A stretch of DNA of 64,000 nucleotides from Microbacterium radiodurans (GCF_008710705.1 NZ_VYRZ01000003.1:186001-250000); one strand, 5' to 3'. Counted from the first letter of the stretch, positions 9,209 through 18,036 are shown. Notes: generated by a model not told the origin, from the letters alone. Translations and numbers: made by a program.

Positions 9209-9214
9209 AGCCTA
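9209..9214 (-). promoter_or_regulatory. -10 element of accA3
   Basis: TAGGCT on the minus strand, seven bases before the ATG at 9201. Confidence 0.6.
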
Positions 9215-9233
9215 GCGAGCCGATGCGCCGCTC

Positions 9234-9254
9234 CTTTGGATCACTGGCACAAAG
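9234..9254. promoter_or_regulatory. Candidate operator of the acyl-CoA carboxylase regulon (accA3 copy)
   Basis: A 21-bp dyad, CTTTG-N11-CAAAG, starts 33 bases beyond the first base of accA3. A related dyad, CGTTG-N11-CAACG, lies at exactly the same distance from accD (16521-16541). The shared interior GGA.C and GGC.A adds to the match. The site overlaps the expected -35 region. The regulator is unknown; a FasR-like repressor is one possibility. Confidence 0.55.
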
Positions 9255-9279
9255 TGAGCACGAGAACCTGGGCGGAAGC

Positions 9280-9936
9280 CTACGAAGGGTCGGGGCGGTT
9301 CCAGAGGTCGGTCCAGGCGACGCCGAGGTCGGCGACGAGGCGGCGCAGCGTCGACAACGACATCCCGACGACCGTCGAAGGATCGCCCTCGACCCGTGTG
9401 ATGAAGGCGCCGCCGAGGCTGTCGACGGTGAACGCCCCCGCGACCTGCAGCGGCTCTCCCGAGGCGACGTAGGCGGCGATCTCCGCGTCCGTGATGTCGT
9501 CGGCGAAGGTGACGGCGGCCTCCGCCACGGCGAACGCCTCGCGCGGTTCCGCTCCCGGAGAGAGTCGGAAGACCGAGTGGCCGGAGTGCAGGATGCCGGT
9601 GCCGCCCCGCATCCGGTGCCAGCGGTCGGTCGCGACGTCGGGCGTCAGGGGCTTGCCCAGCACCGCGCCGCCGAAGGCGAACATCGAGTCGCCCCCGATG
9701 ACGATGCCGTCGAAACCGGGCTCGGCCGCGGCGAGCGTCGAGGCGACGTCGGCGGCTTTGCGCCGCGCGAGGACCAGCACGTGCTCGGCGGGCGGGAGCG
9801 TTCGGGACTCGGCCGATTCGATGGCCGCGATGGCGGCGTCCTCGTCGACCTGCGGTGGGCGCGTGATGGGCTCGATGCCCGCCTGACGCAGCAGCATGAG
9901 GCGGGCGGGAGAGGTCGAGGCGAGGCAGACGCGCAT
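9280..9936 (-). CDS. maf: Maf-family nucleotide pyrophosphatase
   Basis: Hydrolyses non-canonical or excess nucleoside triphosphates to monophosphates. The 218-residue protein begins with the family signature LASTSPARLMLLRQAGI and contains GGDSMFAF and KPLTPD; the usual second half is present (VAGAFTVDSLGGAFI). An upstream GTG three codons earlier is possible, but TAGCGT lies seven bases before the ATG at 9936, which favours that start and a leaderless message. It lies between the two carboxylase genes, as in M. tuberculosis (Rv3282). Confidence 0.9.
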   Translation of the reverse strand: MRVCLASTSPARLMLLRQAGIEPITRPPQVDEDAAIAAIESAESRTLPPAEHVLVLARRKAADVASTLAAAEPGFDGIVIGGDSMFAFGGAVLGKPLTPDVATDRWHRMRGGTGILHSGHSVFRLSPGAEPREAFAVAEAAVTFADDITDAEIAAYVASGEPLQVAGAFTVDSLGGAFITRVEGDPSTVVGMSLSTLRRLVADLGVAWTDLWNRPDPS

Positions 9937-9943
9937 GCGCTTC

Positions 9944-9949
9944 ACGCTA
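9944..9949 (-). promoter_or_regulatory. -10 element of maf
   Basis: TAGCGT on the minus strand, seven bases before the ATG at 9936. Confidence 0.55.
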
Positions 9950-10005
9950 CCGCCGGCGACCCGTCCCGCCCCCGGATCGCCGCGCCCGTGTGGGACGATG
10001 GAAGG

Positions 10006-11325
10006 ATGCACTCTTCCGGCGAGACGCTCGACCTCGACATCACCGACGTCGCCCACGGCGGCGTCTTCGTCGCACGGCACGAAGGACGCGTCGTGTTCGT
10101 CCCCGACGCGATCCCGGGCGAGCGGATGCGGGTGCGTCTGAGCGACACGTCCAAGCCATCGTTCTGGCGTGCCGAGGCGCTCGAGGTCGTCGATGCCTCG
10201 CCGCATCGGCAGGCGCACGTCTGGGATGCCGCCGACATCGAGCGCGCACCCGAGAACCGGGCCGGAGGAGCGGACTTCGGGCACATCGCCCTCGCGCACC
10301 AGCGCGAGCTGAAGCGCCGCGTCATCCGCGATGCCCTCGTCCGCATGGGTGGACTGAGCGGCGACGCCGCCGACGTCGTCGTCGAACCCGCGGGCGAGGC
10401 CGAGAGCGCGGACGGCACCGGATGGCGGACGCGCGTGAGCCTCCACGTCGACGCGGACGGGCGCATCGGACCCTATGCCGCGCGATCGCACCGGGTCGTC
10501 GAGGTCGCGTCGCATCCGCTGGCGACCGCGGCCATCTCCGACGCCGCCACCCGGTCGCGCAGCGCCTCGCCCGGACGCCTCGACATCGTCGAGCCCGCCG
10601 ATGGCCGCGTGCGCATCCTGCCGCGGCCCGAATCGTCGGGGCGCACCGGCCGAGGGCGGTCGGCACGCCCCGCACCCGTCGATCCGGCTGTTCGCGAGGT
10701 CGTGGTCGAGCGCGCCGCCGGCCGGGAGTTCCGTGTCGACGTCGGTGGATTCTGGCAGGTCCACCGCCTCGCGGCCGACGCCATCTCGGGCGCCGTCGCG
10801 CAGGGGCTCCGCGCCGCCGGACGCGACGCGCTCGATCCCGATGCCTGGCACCTCGACCTCTACGGCGGCGTCGGACTCCTCGCGGCGACCCTCGGCGACC
10901 TCGGCGGCCCCTCGACACGCGTGACGAGCGTCGAGGCCGACGCGCGCGCGACGGACCACGCCGGCGAGAACCTCGCGGAATGGGTCGGCGCCCGCGCCGA
11001 GACCGCACGGGTCGATCGGTGGCTCGGCGGTCTCGAGCAGTCGGCCTCGCCGAGCGAGCGCGCGCGCGTGCGCGCCGGGGTCGTCGTGCTCGATCCGCCC
11101 CGCTCGGGCGCGGGGCGCGAGGTCGTGGACGCGCTCGTGCGCCTGCAGCCCGAGACGATCGTCTACGTCGCGTGCGACCCCGTCGCCCTCGGGCGCGACC
11201 TCGGGCGTCTGCGTGCCGGGGGCTACGAGCCGGCGTCGCTGAGCGGCCTCGACATCTTCCCCAACTCGCACCACGTCGAGACCGTGGCGGTTCTCACCCG
11301 TGGGGGCTCCGCTGTCCTAGGCTGA
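10006..11325 (+). CDS. TRAM-domain class I SAM-dependent RNA methyltransferase (TrmA/RumA family)
   Basis: Probable m5U methyltransferase for tRNA or rRNA, 439 residues. The N-terminal 60 residues form a TRAM RNA-binding domain (ITDVAHGGVFVARHEGRVVFV). The catalytic part has GGFWQVH, the SAM loop LDLYGGVGLLA, VVLDPPRSGAG and YVACDP with the nucleophilic cysteine. The N-terminal cysteine cluster for an iron-sulphur centre found in some members is absent. The frame is open far upstream, antisense to accA3, but the ATG at 10006 starts the TRAM domain. The -10 match is weak (GACGAT, six bases before). The modified base is not known. Confidence 0.88.
   Translation: MHSSGETLDLDITDVAHGGVFVARHEGRVVFVPDAIPGERMRVRLSDTSKPSFWRAEALEVVDASPHRQAHVWDAADIERAPENRAGGADFGHIALAHQRELKRRVIRDALVRMGGLSGDAADVVVEPAGEAESADGTGWRTRVSLHVDADGRIGPYAARSHRVVEVASHPLATAAISDAATRSRSASPGRLDIVEPADGRVRILPRPESSGRTGRGRSARPAPVDPAVREVVVERAAGREFRVDVGGFWQVHRLAADAISGAVAQGLRAAGRDALDPDAWHLDLYGGVGLLAATLGDLGGPSTRVTSVEADARATDHAGENLAEWVGARAETARVDRWLGGLEQSASPSERARVRAGVVVLDPPRSGAGREVVDALVRLQPETIVYVACDPVALGRDLGRLRAGGYEPASLSGLDIFPNSHHVETVAVLTRGGSAVLG
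11318..11323 (+). promoter_or_regulatory. -10 element of the response-regulator operon
   Basis: TAGGCT overlaps the end of the methyltransferase gene and lies six bases before the ATG at 11330, so the cassette may be transcribed separately although only four bases divide the genes. Confidence 0.6.
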
Positions 11326-11329
11326 GCGC

Positions 11330-11986
11330 ATGACACGGGTGGCGCTCATCGACGATCACGAGTCGGTCCGGCTCGGGCTCGCCGCGGCATGCGCACGCAC
11401 CGAGACCGTGCGGGTCGTCTTCTCGGGAAGCACCGTGGCGGAGTACCGCCGCTGGCTGGCCGCCGAGTCGGAGGAGCCCGTCGACGTCGTCGTGCTCGAT
11501 CTGATGCTCGGCGACGGCGCGACGATCTCGGAGAACGTCGGCGACCTCGTCGACACCGGTTCGGAGGTGATCATCCACAGCGTCGCCGACCGGCCGGGCG
11601 CCGTGCGCGAGGCGCTCGCCGCCGGAGCGCTCGGCGTCATCAGCAAGTCCTCGCGTGCCGACGACGTCGTGGCCGCGATCGGAACCGTCGCCCGCGGTGA
11701 GATGCTCGACAACGTCGAGTGGGCGAGCGCGGTCGACGGCGACCGGGCCTTCGCCGATGCGCAGCTCTCGGCGCGCGAGCGCGAGGTGCTCCGGCTCTAC
11801 GCCGCCGGGCTGCCGCTGAAGTCCGTCGCGGAGCGTCTCGGGATCGCCTACTCCACCGCGAAGGAGAACATCACCCGCGTCCGCGTGAAGTACGTGGAGG
11901 TCGGGCGTCCCGCGCCGACGAAGGTCGATCTGCTGCGACGTGCGATGGAGGACGGCCTCGTCGCCGAAGCCACCGATGCCCGCTGA
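11330..11986 (+). CDS. NarL/FixJ-type response regulator
   Basis: Two-domain DNA-binding response regulator of 218 residues. The receiver (1 to about 120) has the acidic pair DD at 8-9, the phospho-acceptor Asp57 (VVLDLML) and the conserved lysine in ISKSS. A LuxR-type helix-turn-helix follows (LSAREREVLRLYAAGLPLKSVAERLGIAYSTAKENI, about 144-180). It is the first gene of a three-gene cassette with the kinase and the membrane protein downstream; it overlaps the kinase gene by 11 bases. Confidence 0.93.
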   Translation: MTRVALIDDHESVRLGLAAACARTETVRVVFSGSTVAEYRRWLAAESEEPVDVVVLDLMLGDGATISENVGDLVDTGSEVIIHSVADRPGAVREALAAGALGVISKSSRADDVVAAIGTVARGEMLDNVEWASAVDGDRAFADAQLSAREREVLRLYAAGLPLKSVAERLGIAYSTAKENITRVRVKYVEVGRPAPTKVDLLRRAMEDGLVAEATDAR

Positions 11987-13214
11987 GCTGCCCGAGGCGA
12001 TCTCGAGCCGGCCGCGCCGGCCGGCGGAGTTCCGCGAGGCCCTGGCGCAGACCCAGCGTTTCACCCAGTCGCGCATCGAGCGCATCCTCGGCATCGTCGT
12101 CGGTTCGGGCAGCGCCATCATCGGCGTCCAGGCGCTCTTCGGGGCGCTCGGCGGCCCGGTCGGCGATCCCGTCTGGGGGACGGCGCTCCTGGTCCTCGTG
12201 CTCGGCTCCGAGCTGCTCATGGTCGTCGCGCTGTTCATCGGCCGGGGCGTGCGCGCCTTCGCCGGACTGTTCGCGGTCGTCTTCCCGGTCGCCGTCCTCC
12301 TCTGGCCGCTGGCGGCGGGCGACACCACGACGGTCGACGAGCAGCCCTGGCTGTGGTTCCTCGTGAACATCGGCACCGTCGCGGCCGCGTTCAGCATGCC
12401 TCTGGCCGGACAGATCGTCTGGGCGTTCCTCATCCCGATCCTCTACAGCGCGGTGCGGCTGAGCCTGCTGGGCATCACCGGCGCGGTCCTCGTCGACGTC
12501 GCCCTCGACACGATCTTCGCGATCATCCTCGCGAGCGTGCTGATCGTCGTCGGGTGGGTCATGCGCTCGCTGGCCGCGCGCACCGATGAGGGCCGCGAGG
12601 GTGCCGTGCGCTCGTACGCGCAGGCGGCTGCGGCGGATGCGGTCGAGAAGGAGCGCGTCGCGGTCGCGGCGCTCATGCACGACAGCGTGCTCGCGGCGCT
12701 CATCGCCGCCGAGCGCGCCGACACCCCGCGCGAGCGGGCGTTGGCGGTGTCGATGGCGCGCGAGGCGCTCACCCGTCTGGCGAACGTCGACCACGAGGCG
12801 GGCGAGGGACCGGATGCGCCCATCGCCCCGGCCGAGATCGCGGCGGAGCTGGCGACGCACACGCGGCGGGTGCACGCGGCTGCGGCCGTGACGACCGAGA
12901 TCTCCCCGGATGCCGAGCCGGTGCCCGGACGTGTCGTCCGCGCCCTGCTCCTGGCGACCGCGCAAGCGGTGACGAACTCCGTCGAGCACGCCGGTGCCGC
13001 GGGGCTGCGGGTGGCGTTCCGAGCGGATGCCGAGGGCATCGACATCCGTGTGATCGACGAGGGACCGGGCTTCGAAGCCGACCGCGTCGCCGAGGACCGC
13101 CTGGGCATCCGCGCCTCGATCATCGCGCGGGTGGCCGCCGTGGCCGGGACGGCGACGGTCGACTCCGACGCCTCGGGCACGACGATCGGCATCGTGTGGC
13201 GGGGGAGATCGTGA
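11976..13214 (+). CDS. Membrane sensor histidine kinase
   Basis: 412-residue kinase, partner of the preceding regulator. About five or six membrane segments lie between residues 36 and 195, with very short loops and no large extracellular sensor, which suggests sensing within the membrane. The dimerisation motif ALMHDSVLAAL has the phospho-acceptor His235. The ATPase domain has the N-box NSVEHAG and the G1 box DEGPGF. This is the NarX/DesK-like class that pairs with LuxR-type regulators. The ATG at 11976 begins inside the regulator gene. Its stop forms GTGA with the next gene. Confidence 0.85.
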   Translation: MPAELPEAISSRPRRPAEFREALAQTQRFTQSRIERILGIVVGSGSAIIGVQALFGALGGPVGDPVWGTALLVLVLGSELLMVVALFIGRGVRAFAGLFAVVFPVAVLLWPLAAGDTTTVDEQPWLWFLVNIGTVAAAFSMPLAGQIVWAFLIPILYSAVRLSLLGITGAVLVDVALDTIFAIILASVLIVVGWVMRSLAARTDEGREGAVRSYAQAAAADAVEKERVAVAALMHDSVLAALIAAERADTPRERALAVSMAREALTRLANVDHEAGEGPDAPIAPAEIAAELATHTRRVHAAAAVTTEISPDAEPVPGRVVRALLLATAQAVTNSVEHAGAAGLRVAFRADAEGIDIRVIDEGPGFEADRVAEDRLGIRASIIARVAAVAGTATVDSDASGTTIGIVWRGRS

Positions 13215-14260
13215 AGTCGTCCATCCGGCCGGTCCTCTCGGCGCTGGCGGTCGCGTTCACCGGATACCTCGCGGTCGCGGGCACGTGGTGGACGCGTCCC
13301 GTCGAGAGCCCGGTCGTCCTGGTGCTCACCCTCGTGGCCTACCTCGCCGTGACCGGTCTGTGCATCTTCTGGCCGTCGGTGCCACGCGAGCCCGCTGCAT
13401 CGAGCACGGGTGGGGATGCCGGGATGGGCCGCGCCGCGGCGCTGCCGCTGTGGGTCGCGCTGCTCGGCTTCGCGGTGGCTCTGCTGCTGCCGAGTGCGAC
13501 GTGGTGGGGCGTGGGCGAGGAGGGGCGTTTCCAGCCCTTCGCGACCTGGAGCCTCGGCGGCATCGGCGCGCTCATGGCGATCCTGGTGGTCCGCCGTCGC
13601 TACCTCGTCGCGTGGTCCGGCATCGCTGTCATGATCCTCGGATCGATCGCGTGGATCGGCGTCCCGTCGACCCTGTCGCTGGGAGCGGTGGGCTCGGTCA
13701 TCTGGGTCGGCGGCGCGCAGATCATCATGCTGCTGACCGATCGTGCGGCGATCGAGACCGCCGAGCTGCTGCAGCTGCAGCGCGAGGCCTCGGAGTGGCT
13801 CGCCACGCAGGAGGGCCGCCGCCGCGAGCGGCGCGTGCGGATCCAGCACGCCCTCGCCGTGGCCGGCCCGGTGCTCTCGCGCACCATCGCGGTCGACGGC
13901 GACCTCGACGACGAGGAGCGGCTGCAGGCGCGACTCGCCGAGGGGCGCCTGCGCGACGAGCTGCGCGGTCCGCGCCTGCTCGATGACGAGGTGCGGCGCG
14001 GACTCGAGGAGCTCCGCCGTGGCGGCGCGAACGTCACCTTCCTCGACGAGGGCGGTCTCGACGGGCTAGGCGAGCGCGATCTGCTCGAGATCCGCCGGGA
14101 GCTGGCCTCGGTCATCTCGGGCGCGAGCTCCGAGCGGATCTACATCCGCACCTCGACGCAGCCCGGGGTGGCGGTGACGATCGTCGGACGCTCGCGCGGC
14201 GAGGACGGCGACGAGGACGTCGACCTCTGGCACGAGATCGCCCGTCCGGCTGCCCGGTAG
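13211..14260 (+). CDS. Membrane protein with cytoplasmic kinase-like remnant, third gene of the signalling cassette
   Basis: 349 residues, function not known. The N-terminal half holds about five or six membrane segments. The C-terminal half (about 185-349) is soluble and charged. Its run ELRGPRLLDDEVRRGLEELRRGGANVTFLDEGG and the spacing that follows resemble the body of a histidine-kinase ATPase unit, but no phospho-acceptor histidine motif or N-box can be seen. The GTG at 13211 overlaps the kinase stop as GTGA and has a GGGGGAG ribosome binding site. The tight coupling implies it works with the kinase, for example as a modulator or pseudo-kinase. That role is inference. Confidence 0.7.
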   Translation: MKSSIRPVLSALAVAFTGYLAVAGTWWTRPVESPVVLVLTLVAYLAVTGLCIFWPSVPREPAASSTGGDAGMGRAAALPLWVALLGFAVALLLPSATWWGVGEEGRFQPFATWSLGGIGALMAILVVRRRYLVAWSGIAVMILGSIAWIGVPSTLSLGAVGSVIWVGGAQIIMLLTDRAAIETAELLQLQREASEWLATQEGRRRERRVRIQHALAVAGPVLSRTIAVDGDLDDEERLQARLAEGRLRDELRGPRLLDDEVRRGLEELRRGGANVTFLDEGGLDGLGERDLLEIRRELASVISGASSERIYIRTSTQPGVAVTIVGRSRGEDGDEDVDLWHEIARPAAR

Positions 14261-14469
14261 TCGGAGTCACCTCCGTCGCGCCACGCGGCGCGGACGTGAT
14301 GGCTGCTCGTGCAGAACTCAGGAAGAACGGCCTGGTGAGCTCGGTACCGGACCGGATGCGGGCGGAATTCCTGCATCGCGACTCCGTTCGGCACGTGGGC
14401 CGGGCCGCAGCGGCACGCCACGCGACGCGGAACCACCCTCCGGCGCGGCGCCGAGGCGGAGATGCTGGG

Positions 14470-14502
14470 GGCGAGGGGCGGCGAAGCCGCCCGCCCCTCG
14501 CC
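14470..14502. terminator. Strong GC hairpin, probable bidirectional terminator
   Basis: GGCGAGGGG and GGC pair with GCC and CCCCTCGCC across a short loop, with one asymmetric bulge. It is placed between the rightward signalling operon and the leftward accD-accE operon. Confidence 0.6.
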
Positions 14503-14504
14503 GT

Positions 14505-14532
14505 GCGAGTGGTTACCCGAAAACCGACTCGC
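14505..14532. terminator. Second hairpin in the convergent gap
   Basis: GCGAGT-G-GTT pairs with AACC-GACTCGC around a loop of about seven bases. It follows the first hairpin by two bases and could serve the leftward carboxylase operon. Confidence 0.45.
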
Positions 14533-14650
14533 AGCAGTCGCCGGCTCGAAAGCTCGGACGACCGAACGCAGAAGCGTTCCAGCTCCTCAAGTCTGCGCGT
14601 TCGTGTACCGCGTGTATGTAGGTACTTCGGGGGACAGTTCCGCGTGGACG

Positions 14651-14902
14651 TCAGCCGGTGAAGCGTCCCCACCCGTAGCCGCGCTTGAGCGGCGCGCGGA
14701 GGGCGCGGGCGGAACGCCGCCAGGCCGACTCCATCGGCGGGTCGGCGGCGACGGCATCCGCGTTCTCCTGGGCGTACGACTCGCTGACGACGGCGATGAC
14801 CGCCGCGAGCTCTTCGGGCGTCGGGTCGCCGCGGCGCACGTCGATGCGCAGCGGCTCGCCCGCGGCGCCGGCCGCCGGATCGGATGCAGCCGCGCCGCTC
14901 AC
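14651..14902 (-). CDS. accE: Acyl-CoA carboxylase epsilon subunit
   Basis: Small 83-residue subunit found with actinobacterial carboxyltransferases, where it promotes assembly with the alpha subunit. The core [20 protein letters not shown] followed by a C-terminal [23 protein letters not shown] is characteristic. The N-terminal 15 residues are Ala/Gly-rich. The GTG overlaps the accD stop as GTGA, so the two are co-translated. Confidence 0.88.
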   Translation of the reverse strand: MSGAAASDPAAGAAGEPLRIDVRRGDPTPEELAAVIAVVSESYAQENADAVAADPPMESAWRRSARALRAPLKRGYGWGRFTG

Positions 14903-16488
14903 AGCGGGATGTTCCCGTGCTTCTTGGCGGGCAGCTCGGCGCGCTTGCCGCGCAGCGCGCGCAGGGACTTCGCGACGTACACGCGGGTCTGCGCCGGCTC
15001 GATGATGCCGTCGAGCTCGCCGCGCTCGGCCGCGAGGAACGGCGAGGCGACGTTGTAGGTGTACTCGGACGCGAGCCGCGAGCGCACGGCCGCGACGTCC
15101 TCGCCCGCCTCCTCGGCGCGCTTGATCTCGCCGCGGTAGAGGATGTTGACCGCGCCCTGGCCGCCCATGACGGCGATCTCGGCGGTCGGCCACGCGAGGT
15201 TCACATCGGCGCCGAGCTGCTTCGAGCCCATGACGATGTACGCGCCGCCGTAGGCCTTTCGGAGGATGACCGTGACGAGCGGCACCGTTGCCTCGGCGTA
15301 GGCGTAGAGCAGCTTGGCGCCGCGGCGGATGACGCCGGTCCACTCCTGGTCGGTCCCGGGCAGGTAGCCGGGCACGTCGACGAGGGTCACGATCGGCACC
15401 GAGAACGCGTCGCAGAAGCGCACGAACCGGCTGGCCTTCTCGCCCGCGTCGATGTTCAGGGTGCCGGCCATCTGCGAGGGCTGGTTGGCGATGATGCCGA
15501 CCGTGCGGCCGTCGACCCGGCCGAAGCCGATGACGATGTTGGGAGCGAAGAGCGGCTGGACCTCGAGGAACTCGCCCTCGTCGACAAGACCCGAGATGAC
15601 CTGGTGGATGTCGTAGGGCTGGTTCGGCGAGTCGGGGATGAGGGTGTTCAGCGCGCGGTCGCCGTCGGTGGTCTCCCATTCGAACGGCGTCTCGTAGACG
15701 GGCGCGTCCGACATGTTGTTGTCCGGCAGGAAGCCGAGGAGCGAGCGGGCGTAGTCGATCGCGTCGTCCTCGTCGTCGGCGAGGTAGTGCGCGACGCCCG
15801 AGCGGGTGTTGTGGGTGTGCGCGCCGCCGAGCTCCTCCATGCCCACGTCTTCTCCGGTGACGGTCTTGATGACGTCGGGTCCGGTGACGAACATCTGGCT
15901 GGTCTTGTCGACCATGATGACGAAGTCGGTCAGGGCGGGGGAGTAGACGGCGCCGCCGGCGGCCGGGCCCATGATGATGGAGATCTGCGGGATGACCCCG
16001 GATGCCGCGGTGTTCAGGCGGAAGATCTCGCCGTACTTGCCGAGCGCGACGACGCCCTCCTGGATGCGGGCTCCACCCGAATCGAGGATGCCGATGATCG
16101 GCATGCCGCCGCGGAGCGCGAGCTCCATGACCTTGATGATCTTGTCGCCCGCGGACTCGCCGAGCGAGCCGCCGAACGTGGTGAAGTCCTGCGAGTAGAC
16201 CGCGACCGTGCGGCCGTGGATCGTGCCGACGCCCGAGACGACGGAGTCGCCGTACGGCCGGGCGCGGTCCATGCCGAAGGCGGTCGTGCGGTGGCGCACG
16301 TACTCGTCGAGCTCGACGAACGAGCCCGGGTCGACGAGCATCTCGATGCGCTCGCGGGCGGTGAGCTTGCCCTTGGCGTGCTGCTTCTGCAGAGCGGCGG
16401 CCTCGGCATCGACGACAGCGGCCTGGTAGCGGGCGCGGAGGTCGGCGATCTTGCCGGCGGTCGTGTACAGGTCGGGCTGGTCGGTCAC
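14899..16488 (-). CDS. accD: Acyl-CoA carboxylase beta subunit (carboxyltransferase)
   Basis: Transfers the carboxyl group from biotin to acetyl-, propionyl- or a longer acyl-CoA. The 529-residue protein has both crotonase-like halves: [12 protein letters not shown] and [17 protein letters not shown] in the first, [14 protein letters not shown] and [14 protein letters not shown] in the second. It is AccD5-like in context, with accE downstream and birA divergent, but the acyl-chain preference cannot be read reliably. The GTG start is set by TAGGGT seven bases upstream; the frame itself is open much further. Confidence 0.95.
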   Translation of the reverse strand: MTDQPDLYTTAGKIADLRARYQAAVVDAEAAALQKQHAKGKLTARERIEMLVDPGSFVELDEYVRHRTTAFGMDRARPYGDSVVSGVGTIHGRTVAVYSQDFTTFGGSLGESAGDKIIKVMELALRGGMPIIGILDSGGARIQEGVVALGKYGEIFRLNTAASGVIPQISIIMGPAAGGAVYSPALTDFVIMVDKTSQMFVTGPDVIKTVTGEDVGMEELGGAHTHNTRSGVAHYLADDEDDAIDYARSLLGFLPDNNMSDAPVYETPFEWETTDGDRALNTLIPDSPNQPYDIHQVISGLVDEGEFLEVQPLFAPNIVIGFGRVDGRTVGIIANQPSQMAGTLNIDAGEKASRFVRFCDAFSVPIVTLVDVPGYLPGTDQEWTGVIRRGAKLLYAYAEATVPLVTVILRKAYGGAYIVMGSKQLGADVNLAWPTAEIAVMGGQGAVNILYRGEIKRAEEAGEDVAAVRSRLASEYTYNVASPFLAAERGELDGIIEPAQTRVYVAKSLRALRGKRAELPAKKHGNIPL

Positions 16489-16495
16489 GCGTTCC

Positions 16496-16501
16496 ACCCT
16501 A
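16496..16501 (-). promoter_or_regulatory. -10 element of accD
   Basis: TAGGGT on the minus strand, seven bases before the GTG at 16488. Confidence 0.6.
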
Positions 16502-16520
16502 TCCAGCGGCGCCGCGCGAT

Positions 16521-16541
16521 CGTTGGAGCCTGGCCACAACG
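16521..16541. promoter_or_regulatory. Candidate operator of the acyl-CoA carboxylase regulon (accD copy)
   Basis: Dyad CGTTG-N11-CAACG, 33 bases beyond the first base of accD, in the same position and spacing as the accA3 copy. It lies in the 129-nt gap shared with birA, so it could also influence birA. Confidence 0.55.
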
Positions 16542-16605
16542 ACCGACAGGATCCCCTGTGGGAACCCGGGAGTGCAAGCGCCTCGTGCCGCGCGGTCCCG
16601 GGCTC

Positions 16606-16611
16606 TAGGGT
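16606..16611 (+). promoter_or_regulatory. -10 element of birA
   Basis: TAGGGT, six bases before the ATG at 16618. Confidence 0.6.
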
Positions 16612-16617
16612 GACGGC

Positions 16618-17409
16618 ATGACCATCCCCGAGAACGGATATCCGCGGGCTGCGGCCGTCACGCCGCGTCTGCACGTCATCGAGCAGACCGATTCGACGAA
16701 CGCGCATCTGCGCCAGGACGTCGAGTCCGATCCTGATGGCCACCCGCACCTGTCGGTGCTCGTGACGACCGACCAGCGCGCTGGTCGCGGGCGTCTCGAT
16801 CGCACCTGGACGGCCCCGCCGGGTACCGCGCTGGCGATCTCGGTGCTGCTGCGCGTGAAGGCCGTGCCGGTGCACGCGCGTGGATGGATCCCCCTGATCG
16901 CGGGGGTCGCGATGACCGAGGCGGTGAAGGCGCAGCTGCGCGATTCCGAGGTGGGTCTCAAGTGGCCGAACGACGTGCTCGTCGACGGGCGGAAGATCAG
17001 CGGCATCCTCGCGGAGGTGCTGCCGGGGCCGGCGGGGGATGTCGTCCTCGGAGCCGGGGTGAACACGGCGATGGCCGAGGTCGACCTCCCGGTCGCGACC
17101 GCGACGTCGTTCGCCGCGACGGGTGCCCACGCCGACGACGACCGTCTGCTGGCGGACTTCCTCACCGGTCTGCGCGACGGCATCGCCGATCTCGCCGTCG
17201 CCGGTGCGACGGACGAGCTCCGCGAGCGGGTCTCGGAGCTGTGCCTGACCATCGGCCAGGAGGTCACCGTCTCGCTTCCGGGCGGGGAAGTACTCACCGG
17301 CGTCGCGCAGCGCCTCGACGAGGACGGGCGGCTCGTCGTCGGCGCCGGCTCGGCCGAGGTCGCCGTCGGGGCGGGCGACGTCGTCCACGTGCGGAGCGCA
17401 CGGGGCTGA
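16618..17409 (+). CDS. birA: Biotin--[acetyl-CoA-carboxylase] ligase
   Basis: Activates biotin with ATP and attaches it to the carrier-domain lysine of the carboxylase alpha subunit. The 263-residue protein has the biotinyl-5'-AMP loop GRGRLDRTW and the lysine motif [20 protein letters not shown] small C-terminal SH3-like domain follows. There is no N-terminal DNA-binding domain, so it is the single-function class and not the regulator of the neighbouring dyad. It is divergent from accD. Confidence 0.93.
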   Translation: MTIPENGYPRAAAVTPRLHVIEQTDSTNAHLRQDVESDPDGHPHLSVLVTTDQRAGRGRLDRTWTAPPGTALAISVLLRVKAVPVHARGWIPLIAGVAMTEAVKAQLRDSEVGLKWPNDVLVDGRKISGILAEVLPGPAGDVVLGAGVNTAMAEVDLPVATATSFAATGAHADDDRLLADFLTGLRDGIADLAVAGATDELRERVSELCLTIGQEVTVSLPGGEVLTGVAQRLDEDGRLVVGAGSAEVAVGAGDVVHVRSARG

Positions 17410-17432
17410 GGATCGCCCGCGCGCCGGGCGTG

Positions 17433-17453
17433 CCGCCGACGGGATGTCGGCGG
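17433..17453 (+). terminator. Short hairpin after birA
   Basis: CCGCCGAC-GGGAT-GTCGGCGG, a perfect 8-bp stem 23 bases past the birA stop, without a T-run. A weak terminator at best. Confidence 0.4.
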
Positions 17454-17472
17454 GCGGCGTCATGATGGTGGG

Positions 17473-18036
17473 GTGACGCAGCCCGCCCCCTCGTTCGGAC
17501 GCCCGGTGGCCCCGGCACCCGGAGCGGCGGCGCCCGAGCTGCGGGTGGCCCGGTTCCGGACGCACGCCCGGCGACTGATCTGGCCGGCGCTCCTGCTCAT
17601 CGTCGTGGCGGGCGCCGTCGGGTTCTTCTCGGGCAACCTCCCGGATCCGTTCACCGACCTCATGCTGTGGTCGGCGGCGGGCGTCGTGGTGCTGCTCCTC
17701 GTGGTCCTGCCGTTCCTCCGCTGGTTCGCTCACGCCTACACCGTCACGACCCGCCGGGTCATCGAGACGTCGGGACTGATCGTGCGCCGACGGGCCGAGC
17801 TCAGCCATGTGCGCGGGTACAGCATCCGCGAGTCTCGCGGTCCCATCCAACGGATCTGGGGAACGGGCACGCTCGAGCTCTCCAACGGCGTCGACCCGTC
17901 GCTGCGGCTCGTGAACATCCCGGCCGTCTCGCTCGTCCACGAGGTGCTGGCCGACCAGGTCGAGGTGAGCCAGATCCTCGCGCACCGCGATTCGCACAGC
18001 ATGCCGACCATCCCGCCGCAGGACATCCGCGGCTGA
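17473..18036 (+). CDS. Membrane protein with bacterial PH-like domain
   Basis: 187 residues with two membrane segments (about 35-55 and 63-85), then a soluble domain beginning [49 protein letters not shown]. That is the bacterial PH domain (YdbT/bPH2 type). A proline/alanine-rich N-terminus precedes them. The role is unknown. It keeps its place beside birA and purK as in M. tuberculosis (Rv3278c). The start is a GTG with a poor -10 (CATGAT six bases before). Confidence 0.75.
   Translation: MTQPAPSFGRPVAPAPGAAAPELRVARFRTHARRLIWPALLLIVVAGAVGFFSGNLPDPFTDLMLWSAAGVVVLLLVVLPFLRWFAHAYTVTTRRVIETSGLIVRRRAELSHVRGYSIRESRGPIQRIWGTGTLELSNGVDPSLRLVNIPAVSLVHEVLADQVEVSQILAHRDSHSMPTIPPQDIRG

Larger units (their letters stand above)
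14261..14650. other. 390-nt intergenic region rich in hairpins
   Basis: No convincing gene on either strand. It lies between convergent operons. After about 200 bases without notable structure come the hairpins at 14470-14502 and 14505-14532, then a GAACGC-AGAA-GCGTTC hairpin (14564-14579). An alternative pairing joins CGAACGCAGA (14563-14572) with 14592-14603. A structured RNA is possible. Confidence 0.5.

Noticed and set aside
7456..10005. Long open frame on the plus strand antisense to accA3 and maf, running into the methyltransferase frame
   Set aside because: Arg/Asp/Gly/Val-rich translation without recognisable domains. It is an artefact of high GC third positions, and the genuine gene in that frame starts at 10006.
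14112..14672. Open frames of 120-190 codons in the hairpin-rich gap
   Set aside because: Arg-rich translations, no ribosome binding site or domain, and they overlap strong hairpins.
17441..17472. CATGAT as a leaderless -10 for the PH-domain gene
   Set aside because: The first base deviates from TAnnnT and it is next to a hairpin; kept only as a weak remark and not counted in the leaderless set.
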